64,000 nucleotides of DNA from Corythucha ciliata (taxonomy: Eukaryota; Arthropoda; Insecta; Hemiptera; Tingidae). The stretch covers positions 23,622,001 through 23,686,000 of the forward strand of contig CM075943.1 in NCBI GenBank assembly GCA_038030265.1. The letters run 5' to 3'. The translations under genes and the position numbers were made by a program. The stretch's first letter is position 1, and each line of letters begins with the position of its first letter. The notes below the pieces were generated by a model. It was not told the DNA's origin. It saw only the letters and a program-made list of their open reading frames with translations, and searched no databases. Below, piece after piece: positions 13,350 to 28,300 of this stretch.

Positions 13350-16300
13350 TTTGTTCAGGACAACAGGTTGGATTCGCTCCCCCCTGAAATTTTCTTTCTT
13401 CCATCGTTAGCCATCCTCGACGTGTCAAACAATAAACTATCGCACCTTCCGAGCGAGATATGGAAGGCTCCCAAGCTGCGAGAGCTGAACGCCGCCTTCA
13501 ACCTTTTGAAAGACTTGCCCGCTTTACTGAATGACGTAAGTGACCCAATTGATGAACTGCTGTCTTTATGTCCTAAAACTTTAACTGATGAGGGGGGGGG
13601 GAGTAGGATTCAAGTGAGTGCTCCAGTATTTGTTCGTTTGAGTCGGCAAAAAGCGTCGACATGGATCTGAGTACTCCTCATGACTCTTCATTTGTTTTTT
13701 CCCAGTCCTATAATCTTGAACTTTGCCAGTGAGTCTAAAGTTTTATTTTTCCCTTAATTTTTGTAAATTTATTTCGGTACGCTTTTTGAAAGGCAATACG
13801 AGGTTCATCACACTAATCTATGGAGTAAAAGTCTCGAAGTGATTGAGGGTGGGGGAGGAGGACTACCCGATGACGAAGGGGGAACTGGTTGCCAATTGTC
13901 AATTTTAAATTTGTCTCACAATCAATTTTCTTCGGTTCCTCCACTGTTACCTTGTTTGGCAGTGAATCTCACCCGACTGAATCTCTCCGACAACAGGTAA
14001 CTTCGACAATTTGGTCGTCAAACCTTCGCCTTTGATCAATGTTTCGCCTTTTTGAAGATTACGCTCTATGAGTCACATAACATCCTATCCATCGACACTC
14101 AAACAACTCGAAATGAGTGGAAATCAAATCCGGTGCTGGATGTCACTGCCCCAAGTCGATTGCCTCGATCCGATGGAACAGGCGGCCGTCTCTTGTTATG
14201 CTCCAGGCTCATCTTCCGTGAAATCCTTGAAAGTAGTGCCTCCACCCTCTACGGGTGGTCGTCGGTCACTCAGAAGCGCCATACTGAATTCAGTTTGCAT
14301 TCATCGACGACACTTGCGACTCGATAATCTTCGAACTTTAATTCTGGCCGACAATGATTTGACGAGGATACAGCTGACGACGGATGACGATGGGATTAGT
14401 TTGAGCTCTGAGACTGACGATCATGAATCGGACTGGGTAATTTGTTATCAGTCCGGCAGCATTTAAATCTCATTTTTCATGATTCGCGGTTTATTTTATG
14501 TAGGACTTGGTTGGAATGATTTCTTCTAACAAGAATAAACTCATGTTTCCTAATTTGAGTATGTTGGACTTGAGTCATAACAAATTGAAAGAAATTCCAT
14601 CGATCATTCACGAACTAAGCAGTTTATCAGTTTTAAACGTGAGCGGAAACACAGGTGACTATTGACAACATCATTGATTTGTTTTTCTATCTTCTTCTCC
14701 TCTACTTTTGATTTATTGTCTAATCCCAGAAATAAGCGATCTCCCCCCTCAAATGGGTCTTCTTTCACGACTATGGAATTTGAACATGCGCGGTTGCTCC
14801 CTTCAGGAACCACTAAAATCCATGGTCGACTCCAAAAAGTATAAAACCATGGACATTATCGGCTACCTTAAAAGTGTTCTCGAAGACGCCAAACCGTACG
14901 CAAGAATGAAATTGATGATAGTCGGCGTTCAAGGTATCGGCAAGACGTCCCTTTTGGAGCAGTTGAGGAACGAAGGACACAAAAAGAAACCAGTCGAGGT
15001 GGGATTTTTTTTGGTTTAAAGGTTTGCGTGCAAACTGACGTCAAATTCACTGTGTGAACGAGCCACATTTTTTCGGATTTTTGGTTTGATAATTACGGTC
15101 TCTTCCTTAGCACTGGGCTAAAAGAATGGGCAACAAAAGTATCAACTTGAAAACCCACAAGGGAACGAATATATCAACGGTTGGAGTCGATATCGGTGAT
15201 TGGACCTACGAGAAGAAAATTCGAGGCCAATCCTCTTACGGTCCAGTGACTTTTCGAACGTGGGACTTTGGTGGGCAGCGAGAGTACTACGCGACTCATC
15301 AATACTTTTTGTCGAAACGAAGTCTGTACCTGGTGGTATGGAAAATTCCGGATGGACAGAAAGGGATTTCTGAGATCCTCCAGTGGTTGGTGAACATTCA
15401 GGTTCGTCCTAACTGTTTTGTCTTTCAAATGAAGGCTTGGAGGTGACATTTTACTGTTTGATTTTTAGGCTCGAGCGCAGAATTCGCCTGTTCTTATCGT
15501 TGGAACTCATTACGACATGATGCAAGAAAACTATCCGTCGTCCAGAGCAGAAGATCTTCAGCAACTTATTAGAGACAGGTACGTGCTGCAATACTTAACC
15601 CAATACTTAATCATTAAAGGGGGTAAAAAATGAGCGTTTCGCAAAAAAGGGCAAAAAGGTTTCGGGCAAAGTGGGTGATGATTTGAGCCACCTTATCGCT
15701 TTTTGCCCCGGACAGTGCTTTAGGGACAAATCCGGACGGAGCCCAAAAATGTTGCGGTCCCTTGTCGTGAGATCCCAAAATACGAAGTTTCGGGCATTTT
15801 CATTGTTGGCAAATTTTGCCAAGGCTTAAGTTTGGCTTTCTAGTTAGACGGTTTTGTTGGGCAGCCGCAGATTACAATTTACATTCAAATTGAAAAATGT
15901 CTTAGGGGTTCTGGGACCTACCGAGACTCCTTGAGATTCAGCCAGAACCTTTCCCCAAAACCAGTGAAATTTGTTTACGATAGAGCCAAATCCATAAAAT
16001 TTGTTGCTGAACTAGCCAATTCGTGAAATTGAGTTTTGATTTTAATGAGCGGAAACCTGCTAAATTTGTGATAAAAGAGACGAAATCATGAAATTTTGTT
16101 TTGTACAAGCCTTGGTCTTTGAAAGACCCATATCCGTAAATTGAGCTGTGAGCAGACAGAATCTCAAAATTTGGATTCTGAAAGAGCCGAAGCTGCAAAA
16201 TTGGATTTTTGACAAGCCAAAAATCGTGAACGTGGCGAGTTCAAAACTCGCAGGTGGTTTTTAGTTTGAGCAAAACCTGCAAAACTGGTTTTTCCAAAAG

Positions 16301-19300
16301 GTTTTAGTAAGCCCACAACCCCGCGAAATTGAATTTTTGAATGAAAATACCCCCTCCCCAATAACTTGGGTTTTGAGAGAGTCCAGCTTGTGATTGGTTT
16401 TAGTCATAGAATAATAACTGTACTGTCGTAAAGAAGGGAAACTTCGCTAAATTTTCGAAGCCATGGGAAGGTAGCTTCTCGGGGGGAAATGGGAAGGTTA
16501 GCTTCACTTCCACCTTCCTTCTTCATCCAAATTTTGTTGTTGACAGCATATTTACAGGAGGAAAATTATATTTTTCATGGTGTCTCTCATTCTTTTAAAA
16601 CCTGGCTTGAGTCAGACCTATACCTATTATGTCGAATTCCCCACCTGGGAATGAGTAAGACTTGAGATTACCCAGAAAGTATGACAGAAATATTGTGGAT
16701 TTAACATAAGATTAACCTGTCGTATAATGCGAAGCTTGCGACAACCCCACCCCTTTCTGATTCACCAGAAAAATAGGCTTTCAAGAAAATATACATAGTA
16801 GATTCATATTAAATTATAATACGCTTGTCAGTGTATTGCTTTGTGCGATTCTTACCACCCCGATCTGGTATTTCCTCTAGTCGAAGGGACGAGTCATGAA
16901 TGAACCTCTCGGTACAAAAAGGAAAGTTGGACATGAGCTTGGACTTCTAGTATAATCTTTAGAAATATACGTCTATTTTTTTAAAGACTACTAGATTTAT
17001 AATTGGAAAAGTACTTAGAGGGTTTTCAAGAGAATTAAGAATAGACATTGCAACGATCTCAAGAAGAACGTCTTAAGAACAACAGAACAGCTCTGAGAAA
17101 GGGGTGAAAAGGCGTCAGTAGGAGGGGGGATTACGAATCACGGCTTTCATTATTCAGTATTTTACAAAATTATAGGTATTGTTAGTCGCCTTGTTATGAG
17201 GTTCCGGAGGAAATGATAAATTGCGGTCTGGAGGTGAGTTTTACGTACATAACATGGTATTTTGGTTCCCGGAGGCGGACTGTTGGTTTTTCAATTTAAG
17301 AGAGGCTTTCGAATTTTTGAGAGACCCCCCGGCGCCGGCGCAATCTTAAGAATATTGTGCATACAGCTGCTCAACCCCCTAAACGTCTGGTAAACGCCCA
17401 ACGTAATCTGCTCCTGCCCCCCCCCCCACGAAAAAATTGAATAAATACAAATAATTGTTAAGGACTCCCCTCACCGTTTACACTCTTCGGTTGCCCATCT
17501 CCCTGTCTCTCAGCGATGAATTCCCTACCAATTTAGCCCAGTTCCACTTAAAATCCGCCTTTCGTGCTCAGAACAATTTCAGACCACAGTGAAAAACCTG
17601 ATGAATTAAAATTCATGGAACAATCATATTGGTGAGTTACCCAGTGCCAAACTTACGCGTTTTTTTTTTTTTCTCAACCTTTTAGTGAAGGAGTTTCAAC
17701 ATTGGAATCTTGCTAGTTCCTTGTACTTTGGGCAATTAGAAAGACGAACGGACTAATTGGCTGAATTATCAGTGGATGAAGTCGATGGCTGAGAAGAATC
17801 ACGTGAATTTAATGAGGAAAGGAGGGAACTGAGGACACCAAAACTATAGACAGATAGGCAAAAGAAAGTGGATTGCTCGCACAAGCAGAAGTGATGGCGT
17901 ATATGATGGTCACTTAGATAGTAATTAGCGCCCAATCATAGAGCTTGGAGTAGAAGTGGGATGAATCGCATAATCAATTTTTGACGCACTATAAAGGAAT
18001 ACTATTCCTCCGTAATTTACAAACAGACGTCCCTGAGGAACCAATGAATTTTGAATTGATGGTCTGAAGGAGAAGGTGATACAGGAGGATACCAGTGATA
18101 CCAGGGTATTCCCCGTGGTTCACATCAGTGGACGTGGGTTGATGACGGCTAATACTAGCACTGAAACTACTTAAAGTATAGGAATAACGTAATTAAAAAG
18201 CAGCGGTTTCCCTCCGTGTTGAGTTGGAGGCATGAAGTGTTGGTCTTCGAAGTGAAGATCACGCATTTATGATGTTTGCTGCATGGGACGTTCCATCCAA
18301 TCAATTGGATCCGCTCATTCCTCTAAAACGTAATCCAAACGGTGCACCTATAATGGTTAAAACATAAAATATAATGTAATCTCGTCAATAAAATATACTG
18401 AGTAGTTATGAAAAACCGTTTCTTACCTCATAAGATCGGCAACAAGAATTAGAAAACACTGCGGGAAGTAAACACCCACAGATCTCACATTTATCGTGCT
18501 GAAAGTGTATTATGTAAATAATAGGAATATACAATTAGTAAAAAAAAAAATGCAGAAATATTGCTAAGGGATATCCTTGCCCCTCCTAATATATAGGATG
18601 AAGTGTTCCCGAACTACTCAATGAGAATTGAGAACACGTACATTTGGTAACAATTAGGAGTACTTCAAATTAAGCCCAGTGAGCGAAAGCATAGGATATA
18701 AACCATTGATCTTTTATGTCTGTCAATTTGCCTACAAAAAACAAGGAGGCGATTCGTAGGAATAAACGCACCCTTCTTTTCTTCAGTCGGAAAATTATTA
18801 TAATTATTTTTCAATACGCTTGACACGTGGAAGTAGGGCCAAAAAGTATTAAAATCGGTAGATTCTCACTAGACTCTAAATATATCGACCTCCTCCCCTT
18901 GAAAAACAACCAAATGCTACACGAAAATTTACTGAAGGACAAAAAATAGACAAAAAGATTGGGAAAAAGGAACTATTGGTATTTTTTCATCCACGTGGGA
19001 AGTATTTTCAGTATAGGCAATTAGGCAGGACCGGGGCAGGACGTCCAAGCAAATATATCCCCGAAATCCCAGTATTTGTGGTACTGGCTCCCAGATAGAG
19101 AGAAAAAAAGTTACTTTTTTCCAAACTAATAAGAAAGGTTTTGTCCTGTTCTTTCTGTGTTCTTATTATTAGTAATAGATCAACTTTCAAAACATGGCCA
19201 TCACCTATAAAATGGATTACTTTTTCCTAACTCTCCACGTCTCCACTTGTTTCTATGGATGAGGTAGCTCAAGTACTGGAATTTTCTGCATCTTTTCGCG

Positions 19301-22300
19301 CTGATATTCTGCTTACTGGGCTTGGTAAGAAAATAAAAAGAAAGTTCTATTTTTTCCAGAGTACCTGGTTCCTAATACTAGGCAATACCACTAAGAACGC
19401 ATTATACTTCCTTGCAACGTACTAGCCCTCCAGATTGCCCTAAAAAACGTCTACAGTACCATACGCAGGTAAAGCTGCTTCTCTTAGAACTGTTTCCTGA
19501 GTAATAAATATTAATTGCCATTGAAAGGAACGTTTGGCACCCAAATTCTTCCCCATAAGTTTAAAAGTTTACTTTATTTCGTTCATTAGGAGGGATTTGA
19601 AGTTGATCGAGCTAGAAACTAACTGCGTTCATAAGGAATACATACCCCCCTGCAAGTTATTTTAACTAAATTTTCTAAATTAACTAAATTTAAAAAATTC
19701 CGGAGTCGTGTCCGTTACGTCGGAAAATGTGAAAATGAAAAAAACCACAGGGAAAATTACCTCAGCATTCTTATCACAACGAAAATACGCTCGAAGAAAA
19801 TGTAGGAAGCGATAAATCATTAATTTTTACATACTCCAATATTTATTTCAGCTGATTTTAATAACAAAAAGCGGAATTTTTTTCAAAAAAATGACCGCAA
19901 TTCAGATAGAAAAAATGTTGCCAATTATTAAAGTATCCTCTAATAATTTCGTACCAGAACAATTTTCATTCGTTAAATTATCGAGAAAAAGGAACACAAA
20001 TAATTCAGTTTCAGGGAAAATGATTAATTCAATTTGTTTACATTTTTGTTGATAATTAGCTAGGTTGGTACAGATCTCGGGGGGAGCCCATCAGACGTGC
20101 CCCCTTCGAAGTTTTGCACTCCCCGCCTTGAGTGAGCACCCACTGGTTTTAGTTGAGGCAAAACCCGTGGCATTTGTTTTAGCGAGAGACAAAACCATGG
20201 ACAAAACCGTGAAGTTTGGTCTTGAAAGAGTCAAACTCGCAAAATTTGATTTTTCTGACTCAAACTCGTTTTCAAACAGCCAAACCCAGTAAATCGGGTT
20301 TTCGCGGGTGGGGGGGGGGGTTGCGTTGTTATTTGATGAGACCCCTCGCCCCGAAGTTGGATTTTTAAGATAGCCAACCATGCGTAATTGAATTTTTGAA
20401 ATTTTGAAATTTGACATGTTTTGTGATTTTAACGTGATAAAAAGCCCTAAAACCTAATCCAAAGCTATACGTTGAATCAAACTGATTATGCCCGTCTACC
20501 AAAGTAACAAAAAATGTCGCTCCGGCCGCCGGCTGTCGGGTTAAGAGCATTACACTACTACAAGTTTCGCCGTTTTTAGTTATTTAGCTATTATTCGGCA
20601 TTAATTAACATTTCACGTTGTTAATCTACATTTTTATAGCCATCCTTGCTGAATAATCGCAAATTTAGTTAAATTAACGAAATTCGTATTTCGTGAAATG
20701 TACTCTATCCGACAGTCAGACACCCCAGCTGCCGGAGCGACATTTTTTGTTACTTTGGTAGGCGGGCATAATCAGTTTGATTCAACGTATAGCTTTGGAT
20801 TAGGTTTTAGGGCTTTTTATCACGTTAAAATCACAAAACATGTCAAATTTTTCAGGTCAAAACAAGCGATTTTGAAGAGAAAAATCATTATTTTTTCTAA
20901 GAAATCGTCATTTCTGACGAAAAATCTCCAAACAACTAAGAAAACGCTTATGACTATTTTTGTAAAGGACACTTTGAAGATGTTTTTCTGAATCACGGGT
21001 TGTCCGTTCACTCAGATTTAGTGTGGACAAACGGGGACTGACTTTTTGTGAAAAAAATTAATTCCCCGATTTGCACGACTTTGAGCCGCATTTAAGGGCA
21101 CATAAAATAGTTAACGTCTATCAAAAATGGCTAATCCTGACAGAAAATAGTGTGATCTTTCCGAATCCTTCACAAAAAGTTGCAAAAATTCAAATTAAAT
21201 GCGAGTTTCTCGCCGTTAGTTTAAAAAAATGACGTAAGACTTAAAAATCGTTAGAAAAATCATATCTCGAAGGGTTTTGATTTTCGGACCATGGTGCATA
21301 TGGTAATTTCGGTCGCAAATGAGGCCTACTATCACCCAAAAATTTTTGTCACACTTATCCCCTTCCACCCTGTATTTTCAAAGTCTTTAAATTAGAACCG
21401 GACACAGTTTATGAGTCCCTCAATCAACGCCTAATACTGTCGGCCCCAAAAATACTCGCTTCACCCAGGGACCCTGAAAGTGCGGTAAAAATTAACGTTT
21501 CGCGTTTTCGTTGGGTTTCGGACGTTTCTCACGACTCCAGGGGATCAACCATGAGCTAGCGTTAATATCTAACGCAAGTGGCAACGGTAAATAAACGCCA
21601 GTGATACCACCGTTTGTGATATTTTCACGCCAGCTCGTGGTAAGGGCCCAGAGCGGGCCAGTGGGTTCCTTGAGTGTCGAAGGGTATTTCCCTACGGCCC
21701 TGAGCACTTCTTTTCATTTCTCTTTAAGGTTTATCAACGTCGTTGACGCCGAAAAATGCGGTCTTCCGAAGGTCATAGACACGATTGAAGTGAGCTGTAA
21801 GAGTCGACACAACATTCGAATTCTCTGCAATCTTATTTACGACACGGCCTTCAGCCTGCGAACGACCGGAAGTAAAACTCTACTTCTTCAACAATGCGTC
21901 CCTGCGAGCTATTTGGCCCTCGAAGATGTCATCGGTCACATTGTTCAAGAGAGGCGACAACAAAAACTCGACCCTGTTCTAACCACCGAACAGTATCGAC
22001 AATCCGTTGCCGCCTACCAGACGAATCTACGCGACGCTTCGGAACTTCATCAGGCGACGTTGTTTCTCCACGAAAACGGTACGCACCTCCCCCCCCCTCC
22101 ACTTCGCTATCCGAACTGACGTGAATATTTAGGAGTCCTTCTACATTACGAAGATTCAACCTTGAAGGATCTCTACTTTCTTGACCCTCAGTGGCTGTGC
22201 GACATGTTAGCCCACGTAGTTACTGTACGGGAAATAAATCCTTTCGCGAAAAATGGTGAGTTCGCCACCCCACCCCTTTACGTTTGTAACATAATCTCTT

Positions 22301-25300
22301 AAAAGTTCCAATTGTTAGGCGTCATGCGACTGGAGGATCTCAAACTCGTATTCAAGTCTTCAGGATTAGAGGCTAACGTTGATACCAAAGGATATTTAGT
22401 GCATTTATTGAATAAGTTCGAGGTAGCCCTCACTTGGGACAACCGGACTCTTTTGATTCCATCTCTTTTACCAACCGAAGACGACATTTATACTCCATCC
22501 GTTAGAGTAAAAGTAAGAAATCAGTTGTTGTTGCTGTCAGTTTTTTCATTATTTTCTATTCAGATACCCCTTCGGTCTCGAGCTTGGGCAGTGAGAAATA
22601 AAAGGTCTCAGAACAGCACGTCGTCCTTGTCGTCAACATCATCTCAAGAGGACAATCTCTTTGGTAAGGACTACTCTAGCGATTGAAACTGACGAAATTC
22701 ATTCAATTAACAATTTTTGATACGGTTTCCAGAGCACGAACTGACATGTCGGTGCGACCCCGAAGTTGCAATTCGCCGTCTTCTTCTTTTGTCATACGTT
22801 CCGTCGGGGTTTTGGTCCCGCCTCATCACTCGTCTCCTTGCGGACGACACCGTCATACAAATCGTTCGCGAGTTTTTTATTATTCCTAAAGAGGTCGTCC
22901 ATTTGTATAAACAAATTTTAGTGTTAAAAAAAAAAATTGACTCCGTTTCTTCTCCAGGTGACTCAAGACGCCAGGCTAGCCAAGCTACTTGACGTCCGAG
23001 CTGAATGGTTCCTGTGGCAAACTGGCATGGAGCTCAGATACGGGACGACTGTAATTTTCTCGATGAAGGAAATCATTCATTCTGTCAACAACGCAATCGA
23101 TTATTCAAACATTAGGTACGTCTGAAAAAACAGCCATAGTAGTGCACTGTCGATAGTAATCTGTTTTCTTCGTCGCAGGCTTCAGCTAAAACAAGAGGGC
23201 AATTGGACTGACGTAAACTTCCACGGTATGACGTTAATCGAGTTACTTCTACCATTGGACACGCTAGTCATCAAGAGACCAGTCACGGAAAAAAGTACGA
23301 CGTCGGTCATAGGGTACCAAGCTATTGTCCTCGAGCCTTCGCAACAAAAGGCGGCTCATCTTCTCGCTCTTGCGACCGACCACATTGACGTCCTACTAGA
23401 AGACTGGTATCCTACTCTCGGTGAGTCTTTTTTCACGTTCGTTTTGACCGAAGACCCCCTCCCTCCAACCTGATGACATCTTCGGATTCGTTGTAGGTAT
23501 TCTTGGGTTTTTTGTGAGTGCCTCTTCTGATGGAAAATACTTTTTTGATTGTCGGATTACTTAAAAACACGCGGTTTCGTCAATTTTTTTAATTTTCGCC
23601 AAAAACGCCCAGGGGTTCAGTTGGCTTTTATTTTTAGTGCATTTCATTCTGAAAATGCACTATTGGTCTCGTCGTGATGGTGGCAAACATGGGTCATGTC
23701 ATGTTTTTTTGCACGTTTCAGAACCTCTAGAACACGAATTCAATGGTCTCCAGGATTCATATACAGGGTGGATCCGTATAAGTGTGACAAAAATTTTTGG
23801 GTAAAACTACGTTAAAAGTGGAGTAAAATGGTACCTTCGGAAGTGTCCTACGTCGATCTCGAAACACTGTGAACGAGACGTTTTCTTTAATCCAACCAAC
23901 TCCTGTGTCTTGGACGTTCACGTCATCGCTTCTCGAGGATGTACTACGTCGATCCGTTCCGGAGTTATGATTTTTTTTGTGTTTAAAAAAGTAACCAATG
24001 CTTGCTTCAAAAAATCCGCAATTTCTCGGCTTATATCGCACGAAATCCAAAATGTGATGCCATTTTCAGAAACTACGGAACATTTCCTTTAGGATAGAGG
24101 CCATTTTATTGCTTGAAATAATCGTCAACACCCAGAAATCTGGCCTTTTTTCCATAGATTTACGTGTCCTCTAAAATTTGTCCGTTTTACGAAACGTCGC
24201 TGTACCCAAACAGCTTTCTCAACAGATTTTCGGTGTATCACAAAAACTTCCCCGTCTTCTAAGCTTCCTTTTGGCGTGTTCACATTTAATGTTACCACTG
24301 ACGTTTCTCACAAAAACGTCACGAGAATGCACAAAAACCGTGTTTTTACGAAACATGGGCCCATTGGCTACGGTATTCGTGAAGGGTGCGGAGAGACCGG
24401 CAGTAAGTGAGAACAGGATATCTTACCATGGAGAAGATACCGCAGGCAAGAGACATTCAATTTGACACCCCCCCCCTCCATCCGTTTCTGCCGATCTCTG
24501 AGCACCCTTCACGAATATTGTTGGCACCTGGCACATAGGCAATTGCCTATATTTTTCTGTCAAAATACTGTTTTAGAAAGGGAGGACAGAATATTTTAGG
24601 AAAGAGAAGATATCGTAGGCAAACGGCATTCAATTATACCCCCCCCCCCTGAATGGCGACAATTTAATGAATCACTGGTGGGGGAAGGGTCAAATCGAAT
24701 GCCTCTTGCCTTCTCCATGGTAAGATATACTGTTCTCACTTACCGCCGATCTCCCTGCACCCTTCTCGAATACCGTAGACAATGGTCCATGCTTCGTAAA
24801 AACACGGTTTTTGTGCATTCTCGTGACGTTTTTGTGAGAAACGTCAGTGGTAACATGAAATGTGAACACGCCAAAAGGAAGCTTAGAAGACGGGGAAGTT
24901 TTTGTAATACACCGAAAATCTGTTGAGAAAGCTGTTTGGGTACAGCGACTTTTCGTAAAACGGACAAATTTTAGAGGACACGTAAATTTATGGAAAAAAG
25001 GCCAGATTTCTGGGTGTTGACGATTATTTCAAGCAATAAAATGGCCTCTATCCTAAAGGAAATGTTCCGTAGTTTCTGAAAATGGCATCACTTTTTGGAT
25101 TTCGTGCGATATAAGCCGAGAAATTGCGAATTTTTTCAAGCAAGCATTGGTTACTTTTTTAAACACAAAAAAAATCATAACTCCGGAACGGATCGACGTA
25201 GGACACTTCCGAATGTACCATTTTACTCCACTTTTAACGTAGTTTTACCCAAAAATTTTTGTCACACTTATACGGATCCACCCTGTATATATTTCTTTTA

Positions 25301-28300
25301 GTGCATTTCATTCAAAAAATGCACTATTGTTCTCGCCCTGATGGTCGCACATATGGGTTGTGATACTTTTTTTTCACGTTTCAGAACCCCTAGAACACGA
25401 ATCCGAGGTCGGTTCGATTTGCTATATATATATATATGTCCCTCTCTTGTTAGCACGATCACGGTCGCAATTTTTGACTTAGGGCAACCAAATTTGGTCT
25501 AAAAATCAATAGCGTGAATATCTCGGACGAGTTCGTGATCCACATGAATCGGTCCACGGGAACGGTGTGAAAGAGGGGTTTGAATTAGTTGAAAATTCGC
25601 TACGGCACGGCTGTTGCTGCAATTGCCCCCAAAATTGACTCGAGTAATGAGAAATGAACGCGCTTTCGTATGAGACCCTAGTGAACCAAATCCGTTAATA
25701 TGGCAGGGGAGTTCTCGGCGGAGGGGAGCTATTAAATTAACGCTATGCCTTACTGGACCACCCAATTACCAAAAAATTTCATTGACATTGTATTTTGAGC
25801 CGTCTCTTTTATTTGATTTGCCTACAGCCTAATAAATCTTGAGTAAAAAATCCTGAGGTGGGCCAAAAAGGGGGAACAAAAAAAAAAAATTTTTTTTTAA
25901 ATTGTTTCGTATTCGAACCAAGGCACTCCGCATTCCGCAATGGTGAAATAGTGACATACCATTTAACCTAATGTAACTGATCTGAAAATTAACGTAATCT
26001 GAAAAAAGTTTTGTTCCGACAGCAGCCTGTCGGGAAAAGTGCATTTCATTCATGCGACAATCGAGTCAAACCTCATAATTTAGAACGATATCAATCAATT
26101 ATGAATGAAATTTAGGCCGGGATAAAGATTTTAGTTGCAAGTAAGTCCTCTAACAAGAGTCCGCCTTCCCTAGACAACCAAACTGACTCTGTTTCAGTTT
26201 TCATTTTCATAATTTTGTTCCCCCTCAGTTGGTGCCAAAAAAGGGGCCTGCGGTAAAAAGAAACACGATTTTATGATTTTGACTTTCTATACCACTGCCT
26301 AAATGTCATTCATAATCGATTGATATCGTTCTAACTTATGAGGTTCGACTCGATTGTCGCATGAATGAAATGCACTTTTCCCGACAGGCTGCTGTCGGAA
26401 CAATTTCATGTTTCAGAACCTCTAGAACACGAATTCAGTGGTCTCAGGAATTCATATAAATTCTATATAATATATGTATATATATGACCGTTTTCTTGTT
26501 AGCACGATAACTCCCGAAGAAATCAATTTAGCGGAACGCGCTTTGGCACAAAAATCAGTAGTCATAAGACCCCGGTCGGTATTGCATTTGGGCCAAATCG
26601 GTCAAGGTGGAGGGGGGGAATAGGGGTTAATGGTCAAAAAATCACTATAATTCACCAGTTGATTCTAGAAGCATTAGATTCGGTACGTATACTCCATGTT
26701 AGAGAAGCCTTTGATTCCCATTTTAATTTTTCGAAAAAGTCTAGGTGGTGGGGGTGGTCCTTCCGGTGTGGAAGTGTAAAAATAGCGTTGAACTTCACAA
26801 GTTCATCTTAGCGCTCTAAAATTCGACTCAATTATTTAATGTAACGAAAGCCCTGGGTTCCATTGAGATTTATCGAAAACTTTGATGGGGGAGGGTGAAA
26901 TGGGGGATGCAATTTTTAAAAAGAAAGCTTAAATTCACACGTTTAGGTATTATAAAATACGGCACAAAAATTTAATATTACAAAGCCCTTGGAAAACTAC
27001 CGAAACTTTTCGACATTTTGAAGAGAGGGTGGTGAAAATAGAGGAAGAAGTTCGGCTTAATGAAACAAATAATGGTATCAAAATTGTTACTTCTGGGACG
27101 GCTTAGGGTATCCGTATACATAATGAAATGCACTCTTTCCGGCCGCCAGCTGCCGGAGCGAAATTTTTTTATTATTTTTTTTTTTTTTAGCAATTTTTTC
27201 AGACTGTTTTGATTTGAGCCGAACGTGATTTATGAGTCTCTCAGACCTTGCTCAACTGACAAACTCAGTCTCTCCCATCCAGTACGCCCCCTTCTTAGTT
27301 AGTGCCTCTCTTATGGGCCGAAAATGAGCATTTTGTGTCATTTTTTCGAAGCATTTCGATATGCGCCGTACGCGGTTCTTGAGTCCCTCAGACAATGCTG
27401 AATTTTCAGCAGAGATTGCGGCCATAACGGTCGTCATCACCCTTCAAAGTGGGTTGTCGTTGGCTTCGGCCAAATTTCTCGAATCCACGATGGTCTAGCA
27501 AGGTCCGCCTGCGTTGAGGCTTCCCCTTGGACTTCATGGCTGACGCCACACGGCCGCTGTCTATTGGAAAATTCTTGGGACTCCTGATAATTACGCATTT
27601 AAACACCAATTTCGTGGAACGGGCTTCTTCCAACCCCAATTCATAAATTTTGTATCACTGAATTATTCGTAATCAAATTTCGCGGGGTTGATTCTTTCAT
27701 AAACCAATTTCGCTTTTTCGAATCCAAACGTGATATTGGCTCTTTTGAACCACAATTTTGCTGATGTTCATTCTTTCAAAGGCAATTGTCGCGGATTTGG
27801 GTCCTACTTAACCCAATCTTGCGAATTTACGCTCTTTCATAAACAAAATTGTTCAGTGTTGCAATTAACCCTTCACCCTCCCACCCATTCCATCACGCAC
27901 GCATGACGATACTCGAGCCAAAGCTATTATAACAAACGTATTTTTCTTTAGGAACTCGATTCGTACACACTTCGGAAGGGCGCCTTTTGGTCACTAGAAT
28001 CGTTCCGTGCCCAACATGCCTGTCTCACGCCGCTTCTTCTCAAGACAATTCCAATCAGAATGCCGTAAGAAATAATGAATTTCACTTTTTGAATAGTTGC
28101 CTTGACTGACCGTCGTTCTAGGAAGAGGATGTGGAAGTGGATAGGGATCCTCCTGTTAGAATATCGAGAGAGAGCTGCGCTTCGGACAAAGACAGTGGAG
28201 TTCCTGATAGTCCATCATCGAGGTGATGAGTTGGATGAGAGAGGACGACATCAGTCATCCTTATTTCTTGTTTTTATCCCTTCAATAGCCGCGTGGCATC

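Larger units (their letters stand above)
15579..21728 (+). other. Lrrk intron 21, 6.15 kb, between Roc exons
   Basis: Begins GTACGT after exon 21 and ends TCTTTAAG before exon 22. It contains degenerate minisatellites (15900-16350, 20140-20420), an inverted repeat (20407-20850), and a lone terminus near 21340-21380 resembling the 23.8-25.3 kb foldback. From 16400 to 20000 it is plain AT-rich sequence in which I recognise nothing. Confidence 0.7.

Noticed and set aside
17000..20000. Possible decayed transposase within Lrrk intron 21
   Set aside because: No catalytic or zinc-finger motif could be read in any frame; only short frames full of stops.
24178..24967. Mirror-image open frames beginning MSVLR in the large foldback
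   Set aside because: They are the two arms of the same inverted repeat read on opposite strands.
25301..27170. Helitron
   Set aside because: A terminal hairpin is present, but the 5' TC and 3' CTRR ends and any Rep/helicase sequence were not found.
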